Positions 17,660 through 26,899 of a DNA stretch of 64,000 nucleotides are shown piece by piece; position 1 is the first letter of the stretch, and every line of letters starts with the position of its first letter. The stretch is from G965267185 sp965267185 (GTDB lineage: Bacteria > Pseudomonadota > Alphaproteobacteria > UBA6615). Both the position numbers and the translations under genes were made by a program. Below the pieces are notes generated by a model, which worked only from the letters and a program-made list of their open reading frames with translations, was not told where the DNA came from and searched no databases. The DNA lies in contig OZ253937.1 of NCBI GenBank assembly GCA_965267185.1, positions 2,666,001 to 2,730,000 of the forward strand. Direction: 5' to 3'.

Positions 17660-18882
17660 TCTGCCGCTGCGCTGCCTTCGTCGGCGCCGAGGGCGCCTTC
17701 GGCTTGCAACGCCGCAATCTCATCGGCGGTAAAACCGTACTCCACCAGCACTTCACGGCTATGCTCGCCGATGAGCGGTGCACCGCGGCGGATGTCGGTC
17801 GACGCGGCGGAGTATTTCACCGGGTGGCCGATGGCGGCAAACTCCCCACCGGTGGCCGCCGGTACTTGGGCAATCATGCCGCGGGCTTGCGTGTGCGGGT
17901 CGTTGACCATCTCGGCAATATCGTAGACCGGACCGGCGGGTACGCCGGCCGTTTCCAAAACCGTGAGCCAGTCCGCTGTTGTGCGCTTGGAAAGAATACC
18001 GTTGAGCGTTTCGACCAAAGCTTCCAGGTTTTCCATGCGATCGATCGGCTGAGCGAACCGCGGATCGTCGGCCAGTTCGGGTGCCTCGATCGCTTCGACA
18101 AATTTGAGCCACGTGCTCTGGTTGGCGGCGCCGACGATGACCCAGGTGTCGCTGGTCTTGAACGCTTGGTAGGGAGCCGACAGCGGATGGGCGGAGCCCA
18201 TCGCCTGCGGTACCTCGCCGGTCGCGCCGTAGATCGCGGTTTGCCAGAACGTATGAGCAATCCCGGCTTCGTACAGAGAGGTGTCGACATACTGCCCCTC
18301 ACCCGTACGCATACGCTGTACGACAGCACCGCAAATCCCCAGCGCCGCTAGCATTCCCGCGGTTATGTCGGTGATCGGGGCGCCGACCTTGACCGGCGGG
18401 CGTCCCGGCCCCTCGCCGGTGATGCTCATGATCCCCGACATCGCCTGGGTGATCAGATCGAAGCCGCCGCGTTCGGCGTAAGGGCCGGTGCGCCCAAACC
18501 CCGAAACAGAGCAATAGATCAGCCGAGGATTGGCCTTATGCATCTCCTCCCAACCGATACCGTAATGCTCCATCGCACCCATACGGTAGTTTTCGATAAA
18601 CACGTCCGCCTGTTCGATCATCCGGCGCAACGCAGCGCGGCCGCTATCTGTTTTTAGGTTCAGCGCCAGACCGCGCTTGTTGCGGTTCATCATGGCAAAG
18701 GCAGCTGAGTCGCCATCGACCGACTTGCCGAAACGCCGTGTGTCGTCGCCGGCCGGCAGCCGTTCGACCTTGACCACGTCGGCACCCATATCGGCCAGCA
18801 ACTGTCCGCAGGTCGGTGCCGCCATAATATGGCTTAGCTCGACGACTTTGAGCCCACCCAGGAGGGTTTCATCGATTGCCAT
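17656..18882 (-). CDS. CaiB/BaiF family CoA-transferase
   Basis: 408 residues from the ATG at 18882; GTG at 18888 is also open, but the ATG has AAGGA at the right distance and follows the upstream stop by two bases. The catalytic Asp of class III CoA-transferases is probably Asp172 in APITDITAGMLAALG, the same context as formyl-CoA transferase. Such enzymes move CoA between carboxylic acids. It is translationally linked to the enoyl-CoA hydratase gene before it, so the two probably activate and process one acid. Confidence 0.93.
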   Translation of the reverse strand: MAIDETLLGGLKVVELSHIMAAPTCGQLLADMGADVVKVERLPAGDDTRRFGKSVDGDSAAFAMMNRNKRGLALNLKTDSGRAALRRMIEQADVFIENYRMGAMEHYGIGWEEMHKANPRLIYCSVSGFGRTGPYAERGGFDLITQAMSGIMSITGEGPGRPPVKVGAPITDITAGMLAALGICGAVVQRMRTGEGQYVDTSLYEAGIAHTFWQTAIYGATGEVPQAMGSAHPLSAPYQAFKTSDTWVIVGAANQSTWLKFVEAIEAPELADDPRFAQPIDRMENLEALVETLNGILSKRTTADWLTVLETAGVPAGPVYDIAEMVNDPHTQARGMIAQVPAATGGEFAAIGHPVKYSAASTDIRRGAPLIGEHSREVLVEYGFTADEIAALQAEGALGADEGSAAAD

Positions 18883-18884
18883 GG

Positions 18885-19691
18885 TCACTGTCCTTTGAAT
18901 TCGGGCTTCTGTTTTGCCAGGAACGCCTGATAGCCCGTGTTGAAATCTTCGGTGTCAAAACACGCATAGCCTTCCGCCAGCTCCGCCGCGCTCAAAGGCG
19001 TTGCCATATGAGCCCCCGCGAGCACCCGGTCGACGAATTTCTTGTGCCAACGGTTGACCAGCGGGGCACCGTCGGCGACGCGCTGCGCGGTTGCGTAGGC
19101 TTCATCTTCGACCTGATCGTCAGGCACCACGCGGTTAACCAAGCCTTTGTCCTTGGCCTCCGCAGCGTCGAAAACCCGCGCCTCGAACAGTATTTCCAGC
19201 GCTGTCGAACGTCCGACCAAACCAACGAGCGCCTCGACTTCAGGATAAGCCATTACCAAGCCGAGGCGGTTGATCGGCACACCGAAGCGCGAGCCCTCGC
19301 CGCAGATCCGCATATCGCACATCAGCGCCAGTTCCAACGCACCGCCGACGCACAAGCCCTTGATCAGAGCGATCACAGGGTGTCGGCAGTCGCGGATGCT
19401 GTGCATGGAGCGATGCATCAGCGCCCCATATTCGGCGGCTTGCGCCGAGTTGGCGCGCTCGGTCTCGAATTCGGAAATATCAGCGCCCGGCCCCATCGCC
19501 TTGTCGCCGGCGCCGCGCAAGACGACACAACGCACCGTGTCGTCACGATCGAGCTCGGCCATCACGTCGCCAACCCGCTGCCACATCGCCTTATTGAGGG
19601 CGTTCAGTTTCTCGGGCCGGTTCAAAACAACGGTCGCGATATCGCCATCGCGTTCGACCAGAACGACATTTTTGTCGTCGGATGCCGACAT
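18885..19691 (-). CDS. Enoyl-CoA hydratase/isomerase family protein
   Basis: 268 residues with the crotonase fold: the oxyanion region GAGDKAMGPGADISEFE, then IKGLCVGGALELALMCDMRI, and RFGVPINRLGL. The usual second catalytic Glu cannot be assigned with certainty. It adds water to, or isomerises, an enoyl-CoA. First gene of a two-gene leftward operon with the CoA-transferase, divergent from the deacetylase gene with a 95-base gap. Confidence 0.9.
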   Translation of the reverse strand: MSASDDKNVVLVERDGDIATVVLNRPEKLNALNKAMWQRVGDVMAELDRDDTVRCVVLRGAGDKAMGPGADISEFETERANSAQAAEYGALMHRSMHSIRDCRHPVIALIKGLCVGGALELALMCDMRICGEGSRFGVPINRLGLVMAYPEVEALVGLVGRSTALEILFEARVFDAAEAKDKGLVNRVVPDDQVEDEAYATAQRVADGAPLVNRWHKKFVDRVLAGAHMATPLSAAELAEGYACFDTEDFNTGYQAFLAKQKPEFKGQ

Positions 19692-19786
19692 GAGACCCTC
19701 CCTTTTCCAATCGTCATAGTATAGTCACGACAGATAAAAACGTGTCCCGCCGTAGCAGCCGGATGCAACCTATTCGGGGGAGAGAG

Positions 19787-20680
19787 ATGAAACAAGGCAT
19801 GAAGCCGGGCGACCGCCTGCCCTATTCCGCTATTATCGACCGAAAGCCGCTGAAGCTGCCCAACGGCGCCCGCATGGTCATCTGGCCCGTGCTCGCCGCA
19901 GAGGTATGGGACATCGTTCGACCGATGGCGCGCATGGTGATTTCGCCCCCGCAGGGAGACCCGATGATTCCCGATCACCCCAATTGGAGCTGGCACGAAT
20001 ACGGCATGCGGGTCGGCATATGGCGGATCAAACGTGTGCTCGACGATCTAGGTATTCGGCCGACAGTGACGTTGAATGCCCGTACCTGCTTGGAATACCC
20101 GCGCGTCGCCGAGGCTTTTCTCGAAGCGGGTTGGGAATTCAACGCCCACTCCTTCGATCAAGTGCCGATGCACAAACTCGATGATGAAAGGGCCGTCATC
20201 GACAAATCCATGACCGTAATCGAGGATTTTACCGGGAAGAAACCACGTGGCTGGTTCGGACCCGGCCTCACGCAGACCTATCAAACCCTCGATTTCCTCG
20301 CCGAGGCCGGTGTCGAATACATCGGCGACTGGGTGCTCGACGACCAACCGGTGCATGTGAACACGGCATCGGGAAAATCGATTGTGGCGCTGCCCTACAA
20401 CTACGAGCTCCACGACATCGTGTCGATGGCGATCCAACACCACACGTCGGATGTCTTCCGCGACCGCGCGCTCGACTATTTCGAGACCATCTACGAAGAA
20501 AGTCACGAGACCGCCAAGGTCATGGCAATCGCCATGCATCCCTATCTGTCCGGCTCACCGCACCGGATAAAGTATGTGCGCGAAACCTTTGAACATGTTC
20601 TGTCTAAACCGGGCGTTATCTGCTGGGACGGTGAGCAGATCCTCGACTGGTTCTTGCAAGAGCAGCCGGCACCGCAGTAG
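19787..20680 (+). CDS. Polysaccharide deacetylase family protein (PuuE/allantoinase-like)
   Basis: 297 residues from the ATG at 19787, which follows GGGGGAGAG; an ATG 45 bases earlier is not supported. It has the NodB-like core: VTLNARTCLEYPRVAEAFLEAGWEFNAHSF, then GWFGPGLTQTYQTLDFLAEAGVEYIGDW, and MHPYLSGSPHR. This subfamily, with no signal peptide, includes PuuE-type allantoinases and peptidoglycan deacetylase relatives that act on amides. It starts a run with an amidase, which supports a cytoplasmic amide-cleaving role. Confidence 0.87.
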   Translation: MKQGMKPGDRLPYSAIIDRKPLKLPNGARMVIWPVLAAEVWDIVRPMARMVISPPQGDPMIPDHPNWSWHEYGMRVGIWRIKRVLDDLGIRPTVTLNARTCLEYPRVAEAFLEAGWEFNAHSFDQVPMHKLDDERAVIDKSMTVIEDFTGKKPRGWFGPGLTQTYQTLDFLAEAGVEYIGDWVLDDQPVHVNTASGKSIVALPYNYELHDIVSMAIQHHTSDVFRDRALDYFETIYEESHETAKVMAIAMHPYLSGSPHRIKYVRETFEHVLSKPGVICWDGEQILDWFLQEQPAPQ

Positions 20681-20777
20681 CGGAAAAGTCGCGGCGAGAG
20701 CGGAAAGAAGTAACGTAGAGAAGTCGGGCCAGCTTCGGCCAAGATCGGCGCGGGGCGAACCTCGAGAAAGGACTTAC

Positions 20778-21980
20778 ATGACCGACCCCACCATTCCCAA
20801 CGACACCATCGGCTGCCTGGTACCCCATAACATTACCGAACCCATCCGCGGTTCCGGCAAGGGGCCGTTGGCGGGAAAAACCCTCGTCGTCAAAGACCTA
20901 TACGATATCGCTGGGCGCAAGACCGGCAACGGAAATCCGGATTTCTACGCCACAACGGAACCCGCCGCCCAAACCGCGCCGACGGTGCAAAAACTGCTCG
21001 ACGCGGGCGCCGATATCGTCGGCATCGCGATCTGCGACGAGTTTTTCTATTCCCTAACCGGCGCCAACGCCCACTACGGCACTCCGCAAAATGTGCGGGC
21101 GCCAGGCCGCCTGCCGGGCGGCTCGTCGTCGGGCTCGGCCGCTGCCGTGGCCGCTGGACTCTGCGATTTCGCCCTGGGCAGCGACACCGGCGGGTCGGTG
21201 CGCATCCCGGCATCGTTCTGCGGCCTCTACGGCCTGCGGCCGACCCATGGCCGGATCGACCTGGCCGGCGGACGGGCTATGGCGCCCAGTTACGACACCG
21301 CCGGCTGGTTCACCAACGACGCGGCGCTGTTCAAGACCGTCGGGCCGGTTGTCCTCGACAATCAGATTGTGAGCGCCGATATCGACCGGCTTTTGATTGC
21401 CGATGACTGCTTCGCCCGTGCCGAACACACGGTTGCCGATGCCTTGCGCGCAGTGGTCGACAATGCTGCCGGCGTTCTACCGAGCGCGGAATCGGTTACC
21501 GTCGCGCCTGACGGCCTCGAAGACTGGTGGGATGCGTTTCGCGTCATCCAGGCAAGCGAAGTCAAACTGACCAACCTTCCCTGGGTGGAGGAACATAAAG
21601 CTAATCTCGGTCCGGGCATCAAGGAGCGCTTCGAGATGGTCGCCGCGATGACGCCGGAGGAAACCGCCGCGGCGCAGCAGGTCCGCGAAACCGTCCGGAC
21701 ACGCATGAACGAGCTGGTGCCCCCAGGCACAATTCTGTGCTTGCCGACCGCACCCGTGATCGCGCCCAAGACCGATACACCGCCTGAGGGCCTGGAGTTC
21801 TTCCGCGCCAACACCATCGCGCTGACCTGCTTGTCAGGTCATTCTGGCTTGCCGCAGGTCAGCCTGCCGGCCGCCGATGTAAACGGCTGCCCGGCTGGCC
21901 TCTCGTTTATCGGCTGGGCCGGCGGCGATGAAGCGTTGCTCGACCTCGCCGTTACGCTAGCGCCGTTCTGCACGCGCTGA
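20778..21980 (+). CDS. Amidase (amidase-signature family)
   Basis: 400 residues from the ATG at 20778, with AAAGGA six bases upstream; the frame is open further upstream but overlaps the deacetylase gene. Catalytic marks are Lys39 in VVKDLYD, the cis-Ser region PGGSSSGS (113-120) and the nucleophile Ser140 in GSDTGGSVRIPASFCGLYGLRPTHGR. It hydrolyses a linear amide. There is no GatB or GatC nearby, so it is not a Gat subunit. It resembles the two tandem amidases at 59993-62421. Confidence 0.92.
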   Translation: MTDPTIPNDTIGCLVPHNITEPIRGSGKGPLAGKTLVVKDLYDIAGRKTGNGNPDFYATTEPAAQTAPTVQKLLDAGADIVGIAICDEFFYSLTGANAHYGTPQNVRAPGRLPGGSSSGSAAAVAAGLCDFALGSDTGGSVRIPASFCGLYGLRPTHGRIDLAGGRAMAPSYDTAGWFTNDAALFKTVGPVVLDNQIVSADIDRLLIADDCFARAEHTVADALRAVVDNAAGVLPSAESVTVAPDGLEDWWDAFRVIQASEVKLTNLPWVEEHKANLGPGIKERFEMVAAMTPEETAAAQQVRETVRTRMNELVPPGTILCLPTAPVIAPKTDTPPEGLEFFRANTIALTCLSGHSGLPQVSLPAADVNGCPAGLSFIGWAGGDEALLDLAVTLAPFCTR

Positions 21981-22047
21981 CGTGACCGGTCTTGCACGCT
22001 TATGCGCATAGGTCTCCAATAGGATCGATTAACCGGGAGAGATAGCC

Positions 22048-23211
22048 ATGACGGCCGCGGAATCGATCGAACCAAACGTGCAAGGCACGTGCGACCCTGC
22101 CTTCATCTCTGTGCGCGAGGCGTTGGAACGTAATTTCACCGAACATGGAGAAATCGGCAGCGCCGTTTGCATCTACCACCAAGGCGAGAAGGTCGTCGAT
22201 CTATGGGGCGGTTACCAGGACGCCGCGCGCACCATCCCTTGGCGCGAGGACACCATGTGCATCATGTACTCGATTGCAAAAAGCATGTGCGTACTGTGTG
22301 TCCATATCCTGGCCGACCGTGGGCAAGTGGACCTGGACGCGCCGGTGGCCGATTACTGGCCGGAATTCGCCCAGAACGGCAAAGAAAACGTTTTGGTGCG
22401 CCACATCATTTCCCACTATTGCGGGGTCTGCTTCAACGACGCCGCTGAACCCGGCGATATCTTCGACTACGACAAGATGATCCGCGTTCTCGAAGTACAG
22501 GAACTCGCTTGGCCCCCAGGGACCAAAGGCGCCTACAACACGGTCAATATCGGCTACCTAGCGGGCGAGGTGGTACGCCGGGTGACGGGGCAGCCGATCC
22601 GCGACTTCTTGCGCGAAAACGTTACCGAACCCCTGGGCGCCGATTATAAGATCGGCGTCGACGAGGCCGACCTGGATCGCGTCGCCGATATTGCGCCTAA
22701 TCCTTCCGGTTTCTCGATGGCCGGCAAAGCCGGGCCCGGCAGCCCGCTTGCGCGTGCGTGGACGGCGATGCCGAAGCTCATGGACACTGCGCTCCAGAAC
22801 TCGGCCAAATTCCGCACAGCAGGCATCCCCTCATTCGGTGGCTTCGGTACCGCACGGGCAATGGCCCGCATCTACGCCGCGCTGGCCAATGGCGGCGAAT
22901 TGGACGGCGTGCGTCTTCTTTCAGCGGAAGCGTTAGCGCGGGCCACAACCGATCAATGGAAAGACATTGCCGACGGCACGACGGGCCAGCCGATGCGACT
23001 GGCGATGGGATTTTGGAAGAACACCGGTGGGCGCACGCCGATGGGTCCCAACCCTGAAGCCTTTGGCCATTCGGGCTCGGGCGGCGCACGGGCGCTCGCC
23101 GACCCGGACCACAATCTCGCATTGGCTTATGTGACCAACCTTCAGAGCGAAGGACTAGGCACCGGCGTGCGTACGGAATCGATTGTGGAGGCCGCTTTCG
23201 CGAACCTATAG
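22048..23211 (+). CDS. Serine hydrolase, beta-lactamase (class C/EstB)-like
   Basis: 387 residues. The SxxK motif is SIAK (Ser75, Lys78). The second motif has Tyr163 in AYNTVNIGYLAG, so the third residue is Thr rather than Asn of YxN. The C-terminal GHSGSGGARALADPDHNLALAYVTN carries the HxG-like region. There is no signal peptide, so an esterase or peptidase is likelier than a secreted beta-lactamase. GGGAGAG precedes the start. Its stop overlaps that of nadC by six bases (CTATAG). Confidence 0.87.
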   Translation: MTAAESIEPNVQGTCDPAFISVREALERNFTEHGEIGSAVCIYHQGEKVVDLWGGYQDAARTIPWREDTMCIMYSIAKSMCVLCVHILADRGQVDLDAPVADYWPEFAQNGKENVLVRHIISHYCGVCFNDAAEPGDIFDYDKMIRVLEVQELAWPPGTKGAYNTVNIGYLAGEVVRRVTGQPIRDFLRENVTEPLGADYKIGVDEADLDRVADIAPNPSGFSMAGKAGPGSPLARAWTAMPKLMDTALQNSAKFRTAGIPSFGGFGTARAMARIYAALANGGELDGVRLLSAEALARATTDQWKDIADGTTGQPMRLAMGFWKNTGGRTPMGPNPEAFGHSGSGGARALADPDHNLALAYVTNLQSEGLGTGVRTESIVEAAFANL

Positions 23212-24072
23212 TGGCTCGAAATCGAGGCCGACGTCCCAGTTGGTGACGCTGTGGGTCAACCAGCCGAGTGAAATCAGATCGACACCTGCTGCAGCTACGT
23301 CGGCGACTGTTTCCGGTGTGACCCCGCCGGATGCTTCTGTGACGATTTTGCCGTCAACCCGCGAGACCGCTTCGGCCAAGATCTCCGGTGACATGTTATC
23401 GAGCAAGACGGCGTCGATATCGAAGCCGAGCGCTTCGTCGAGTTGCTCCAGCGTATCGACCTCGACCTCGACTTTCACCATATGGCCGAGGCGTTGCCGC
23501 ACCCGCTCGATCGCCGGCCCGACACCGCCGGCCATGACCCGGTGATTATCTTTGATCAAAACACCGTCGCCGAGACCGAAGCGGTGATTGGCACCGCCTC
23601 CCGCGCGCACTGCATACTTATCGAGCACGCGTAGACCCGGCGCAGTTTTGCGGGTGCACACAATACGCGCCTTGTGGTTGCCGACCGCCCTGACCAGGTT
23701 GCGCGTTGTCGTGGCAATGCCCGACATGCGTCCCAACAGGTTAAGCGCGGTCCGCTCGCCACTAAGCAGAACCCGCGCTGGCCCGGAGACAACCGCGAGG
23801 CTGGCGCCGGCCGAGACATCTTCGCCATCCCGATGGCCGATCTCGACCGTGATAGCAGGATCGAGGGTGGAGAACACCGCGAGCGCTACATCGAGCCCCG
23901 CGACACGCCCATCGCCTCGCGCGGCAATCTTGGCGCTCGCACGCGATTCCGGCGCGACGATACTATCGGTGGTGATATCGCCTGCCTCGCCGAAATCCTC
24001 TTCCAGCGCGCGCTGAATGATCGGCGCGTAACTAAGCGGGTAGAGCGGTGGCGGTGTCGCGGCTTGGGTCAT
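23206..24072 (-). CDS. nadC: Nicotinate-nucleotide pyrophosphorylase (carboxylating)
   Basis: 288 residues from the ATG at 24072, with GGAGGG in front; the longer frame to 24141 lies within nadB. It turns quinolinate and PRPP into nicotinate mononucleotide, the third step from aspartate to NAD. Motifs include EDFGEAGDITTD, RTALNLLGRMSGIAT, CTRKTAPGLR and HRFGLGDGVLIKDNH. The length fits the family. The start overlaps the end of nadB by 41 bases, so the genes are coupled in the order nadA-nadB-nadC. Confidence 0.96.
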   Translation of the reverse strand: MTQAATPPPLYPLSYAPIIQRALEEDFGEAGDITTDSIVAPESRASAKIAARGDGRVAGLDVALAVFSTLDPAITVEIGHRDGEDVSAGASLAVVSGPARVLLSGERTALNLLGRMSGIATTTRNLVRAVGNHKARIVCTRKTAPGLRVLDKYAVRAGGGANHRFGLGDGVLIKDNHRVMAGGVGPAIERVRQRLGHMVKVEVEVDTLEQLDEALGFDIDAVLLDNMSPEILAEAVSRVDGKIVTEASGGVTPETVADVAAAGVDLISLGWLTHSVTNWDVGLDFEPL

Positions 24073-25747
24073 AGCGACGGCCCTCCGATAGGGTTGCGGG
24101 CACGGGTGTACCGGCGAACGGTGAGAGGCTTTCCAGATCACCGATTGTCAGAAATTGCCGTTTGCCGTTGGCGGACAAGGGCTCCGGGTAATCGATGCGG
24201 TAATGCGCCCCGCGGCTTTCAAGGCGGCGCACCGCCGCAAGCGTGACGAGACGGCCCGCGAGCGCCAGATTGCGCAGCTCACCGCACCGCCGAACATCGT
24301 CCAGAGCGGGGGACGGTTGCCCAGTTTCTTGTCCGATCTCATCGATCCGACTGGCCAACTCGCCCTGAGCTTCCAGCGCGTCCTGCAAACCGGCGGCATC
24401 ACGGCGCAGCCCGACCTTCTCGTACATCAGCTCTCGCAGCCCAGCCGTTAGATCGTCGATTTCAGCCGAGGCTGCTGGCACCGGAGGTACGGCGATGTCC
24501 GGTAGAGGAGACGACAGCGCGGCCGTTTCGGCAATGTCGTCGGCGACTCGATGGCCGAAGACCAAGCCTTCGAGCAGCGAATTGCTGGCCAACCGATTGG
24601 CGCCGTGCACCCCGGTCGCCGCGGCTTCGCCGCAAGCCCATAGCCCGCCGAGCGACGTTCGGCCACGATCGTCGGCGGCAATCCCACCCATATGGTAGTG
24701 CGCCGCCGGTGCAACGGGGATCAACTCATGCGCCGGGTTGAAGCCGGCGTCGGCGCACAGCGCTCGAACGGTCGGGAACCGGGCCGCCGCCTCGCCGCCC
24801 ATGAGGATGCGTATGTCCAGGAACGCCCCGGCGCCGTCCACCAAACGCTGCCAGATCGCGCGCGCCACCACGTCGCGCGGCGCCAACTCGGCATCGGGAT
24901 GTTCATCGAGCATGAAGCGATGCCCCAGAGAGTCGACCAATACCGCCCCCTCGCCGCGCAGGGCTTCGGTCAATAGCGGCATCGGCGTCCCACTCGCCGC
25001 ATTTGGATCGACCAGCGCGGTGGGATGAAACTGTACGAACTCCAAGTCGGCCAATTCGGCGCCCGCGCGCGCCGCCATTGCTAAACCGTCGGCAGTCGCC
25101 TCTGTCGGATTAGTGGTCCGCTGGAAAAGCTGGCCCGCACCGCCGGTCGCTAAAACGACAAACGGCGCCCGATGTAGTGTCCAGCCCTCTTGCACATGAT
25201 AGGCAACCACGCCACACACGCAGCCCTCGTGTACAGCCAGATCCCACGCGAACGCCGAGGTTTTCACATCGATCGATGGCGTCCGCGTCACGGCATCGGC
25301 AAGCCAGCGATGAACATAACGGCCGGTGGCGTCACCACCGGCATGAACGATGCGCCGGCGTCCGTGCGCCCCTTCCCGGCCAAGCTCAAGCTCGCCGGCG
25401 CTATCACGGTCGAATGGCGCACCCGCATCGACCATCTCGCGCATCCGCTCAGCGCCATCCTGCGCCAGCAATTGAACGACTTCCGACACGTTGAGGCCAG
25501 CACCAGCAGCCATCGTATCGGCAGCGTGATCTTGTGGTGAATCGTCGGCACCGAGTGCGGCGGCAATACCGCCTTGTGCCCAAGCAGTGGAACCACCCTC
25601 GAGACCGGGTGTCTTGGTCAGCAAGGTGACCTTACGGGGCGCCAAACGCAACGCGGCCACCATCCCCGCCATACCCGAGCCAATAACGATAATTTCGGCA
25701 TCGGTTGCATAGCGCAAAGCAGGCCGGATCGGCCGTATAACAGTCAT
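24032..25747 (-). CDS. nadB: L-aspartate oxidase
   Basis: 571 residues. It oxidises aspartate to iminoaspartate with FAD, the first step of de novo NAD synthesis. The N-terminal FAD motif is VIGSGMAGMVAAL (21-33), followed by GGSTAWAQGGIAAA (50-63) with the Ser-rich quinone-type loop, and AHYHMGGIAADDRGRTSLGGLWACGEAA. It follows nadA by 15 bases and overlaps nadC. It probably hands its unstable product to NadA. Confidence 0.97.
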   Translation of the reverse strand: MTVIRPIRPALRYATDAEIIVIGSGMAGMVAALRLAPRKVTLLTKTPGLEGGSTAWAQGGIAAALGADDSPQDHAADTMAAGAGLNVSEVVQLLAQDGAERMREMVDAGAPFDRDSAGELELGREGAHGRRRIVHAGGDATGRYVHRWLADAVTRTPSIDVKTSAFAWDLAVHEGCVCGVVAYHVQEGWTLHRAPFVVLATGGAGQLFQRTTNPTEATADGLAMAARAGAELADLEFVQFHPTALVDPNAASGTPMPLLTEALRGEGAVLVDSLGHRFMLDEHPDAELAPRDVVARAIWQRLVDGAGAFLDIRILMGGEAAARFPTVRALCADAGFNPAHELIPVAPAAHYHMGGIAADDRGRTSLGGLWACGEAAATGVHGANRLASNSLLEGLVFGHRVADDIAETAALSSPLPDIAVPPVPAASAEIDDLTAGLRELMYEKVGLRRDAAGLQDALEAQGELASRIDEIGQETGQPSPALDDVRRCGELRNLALAGRLVTLAAVRRLESRGAHYRIDYPEPLSANGKRQFLTIGDLESLSPFAGTPVPATLSEGRRYDPSRDTATALPA

Positions 25748-25762
25748 GGTGGATAGACCCTG

Positions 25763-26767
25763 CTAGCTGATAGCCAACATCCGCTCGACGGAGAGGCGGG
25801 CTCGCTCGGCAACTTCCGGGGCCACCTCAACACGCGGCTCCATATTGGTCAGCGCATCGAGGATCTTCGGCAGCGTAATTAGTTTCATGTGCGGACACAG
25901 ATTGCACGGCCGCACGAATTCGACGTTGGGGTGCTCAACCGCCACGTTGTCGCTCATGGAGCACTCGGTGACCAGCAACACACGGTCCGGCTGCGCCTCG
26001 CCAACATAGTTGATCATGTTGGCCGTCGAGCCGACAAAATCGGCTTCTTTCAAAACATCTTCCGGACATTCCGGATGCGCGACGATCACGATGTCGGAAA
26101 ACTGCTGCCGGTAATCGCGCAATTCTTTGCCGGTGAAGCGCTCATGAACTTCACAACTGCCCTCCCAGATGATCACTTCGACATCGGTTTGGCTGGCGAT
26201 GTAGCGAGCCAGATACTGGTCGGGGATGCAGATCACCCGGTCGGTGCCGAGGGATTCGACGATTTTCACGGCGTTGCCCGACGTGATGCAAACATCGGAT
26301 TCGGCTTTCACCTCGGCCGACGTGTTGACGTAGGTGACCACCGGCACGCCCGGATATTTCTCGCGCAACAGGCGCACATCGGCACCCGTAATCGACGCTG
26401 CCAGAGAGCAACCGGCATTCATATCGGGCATCAAAACGGTCTTTTCGGGGCTCAATAGTTTCGCCGTCTCCGCCATGAAGTGAACGCCCGCCAGCACGAT
26501 GACATCGGCATCGGTTTCGGCCGCCTGACGGGCCAGCGCCAGGGAATCACCGACGATATCAGCAACGCCATGGAATATTTCCGGCGTCATATAGTTGTGC
26601 GCCAGGATAACCGCATTGCGTTCGCGCTTGAGCCGGTTGATCGCCTCCACATATGGCGCGTGGAGGGGCCATTCGAACTCGGGAATGACCGATTTCACTT
26701 GTTCGTAAATCGGTTGAGTCGCGGTGGCGACCGCTGGCGTGTATTCGAGCTCCGTTACTTGGCTCAT
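25763..26767 (-). CDS. nadA: Quinolinate synthase
   Basis: 334 residues. It condenses iminoaspartate with dihydroxyacetone phosphate to quinolinate using a [4Fe-4S] cluster. The three cluster ligands are probably Cys120 (AGCSLAAS), Cys205 (GSCEVHERF) and Cys291 (CNLCPHMK). NAVILAHNYM (51-60) is the substrate region. GAGGAC precedes the ATG. First gene of nadABC; the upstream 132 bases hold two palindromes that are candidate sites for the regulator encoded just before. Confidence 0.97.
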   Translation of the reverse strand: MSQVTELEYTPAVATATQPIYEQVKSVIPEFEWPLHAPYVEAINRLKRERNAVILAHNYMTPEIFHGVADIVGDSLALARQAAETDADVIVLAGVHFMAETAKLLSPEKTVLMPDMNAGCSLAASITGADVRLLREKYPGVPVVTYVNTSAEVKAESDVCITSGNAVKIVESLGTDRVICIPDQYLARYIASQTDVEVIIWEGSCEVHERFTGKELRDYRQQFSDIVIVAHPECPEDVLKEADFVGSTANMINYVGEAQPDRVLLVTECSMSDNVAVEHPNVEFVRPCNLCPHMKLITLPKILDALTNMEPRVEVAPEVAERARLSVERMLAIS

Positions 26768-26797
26768 CCGCTTGTCCTCATGACAATCAAGTTACAA

Positions 26798-26818
26798 ATA
26801 TACTCATATTGAGCATAT
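26798..26818. promoter_or_regulatory. Candidate NadQ operator 1
   Basis: Inverted repeat ATATACTCA (26798-26806), TAT, TGAGCATAT (26810-26818), with one mismatch between nine-base arms. It lies about 31 bases before nadA and shares the core TC(A/C)-N3-(T/G)GAGCAT with the second site. A NadQ-type regulator gene stands directly upstream, which makes it the likely binder. Confidence 0.65.
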
Positions 26819-26825
26819 GTATATA

Positions 26826-26842
26826 ATGCTCCCATGGAGCAT
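26826..26842. promoter_or_regulatory. Candidate NadQ operator 2
   Basis: Perfect inverted repeat ATGCTCC (26826-26832), CAT, GGAGCAT (26836-26842). Its centre is 26 bases from that of the first site, about two and a half helical turns, so dimers would bind nearly opposite faces of the DNA or form a loop-free pair. Confidence 0.62.
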
Positions 26843-26899
26843 ATCAAGGAGTCAAGGCGAATTTCTCGAAGGCTGGTGCGCGTGAGGCTGGAAGCGGTT

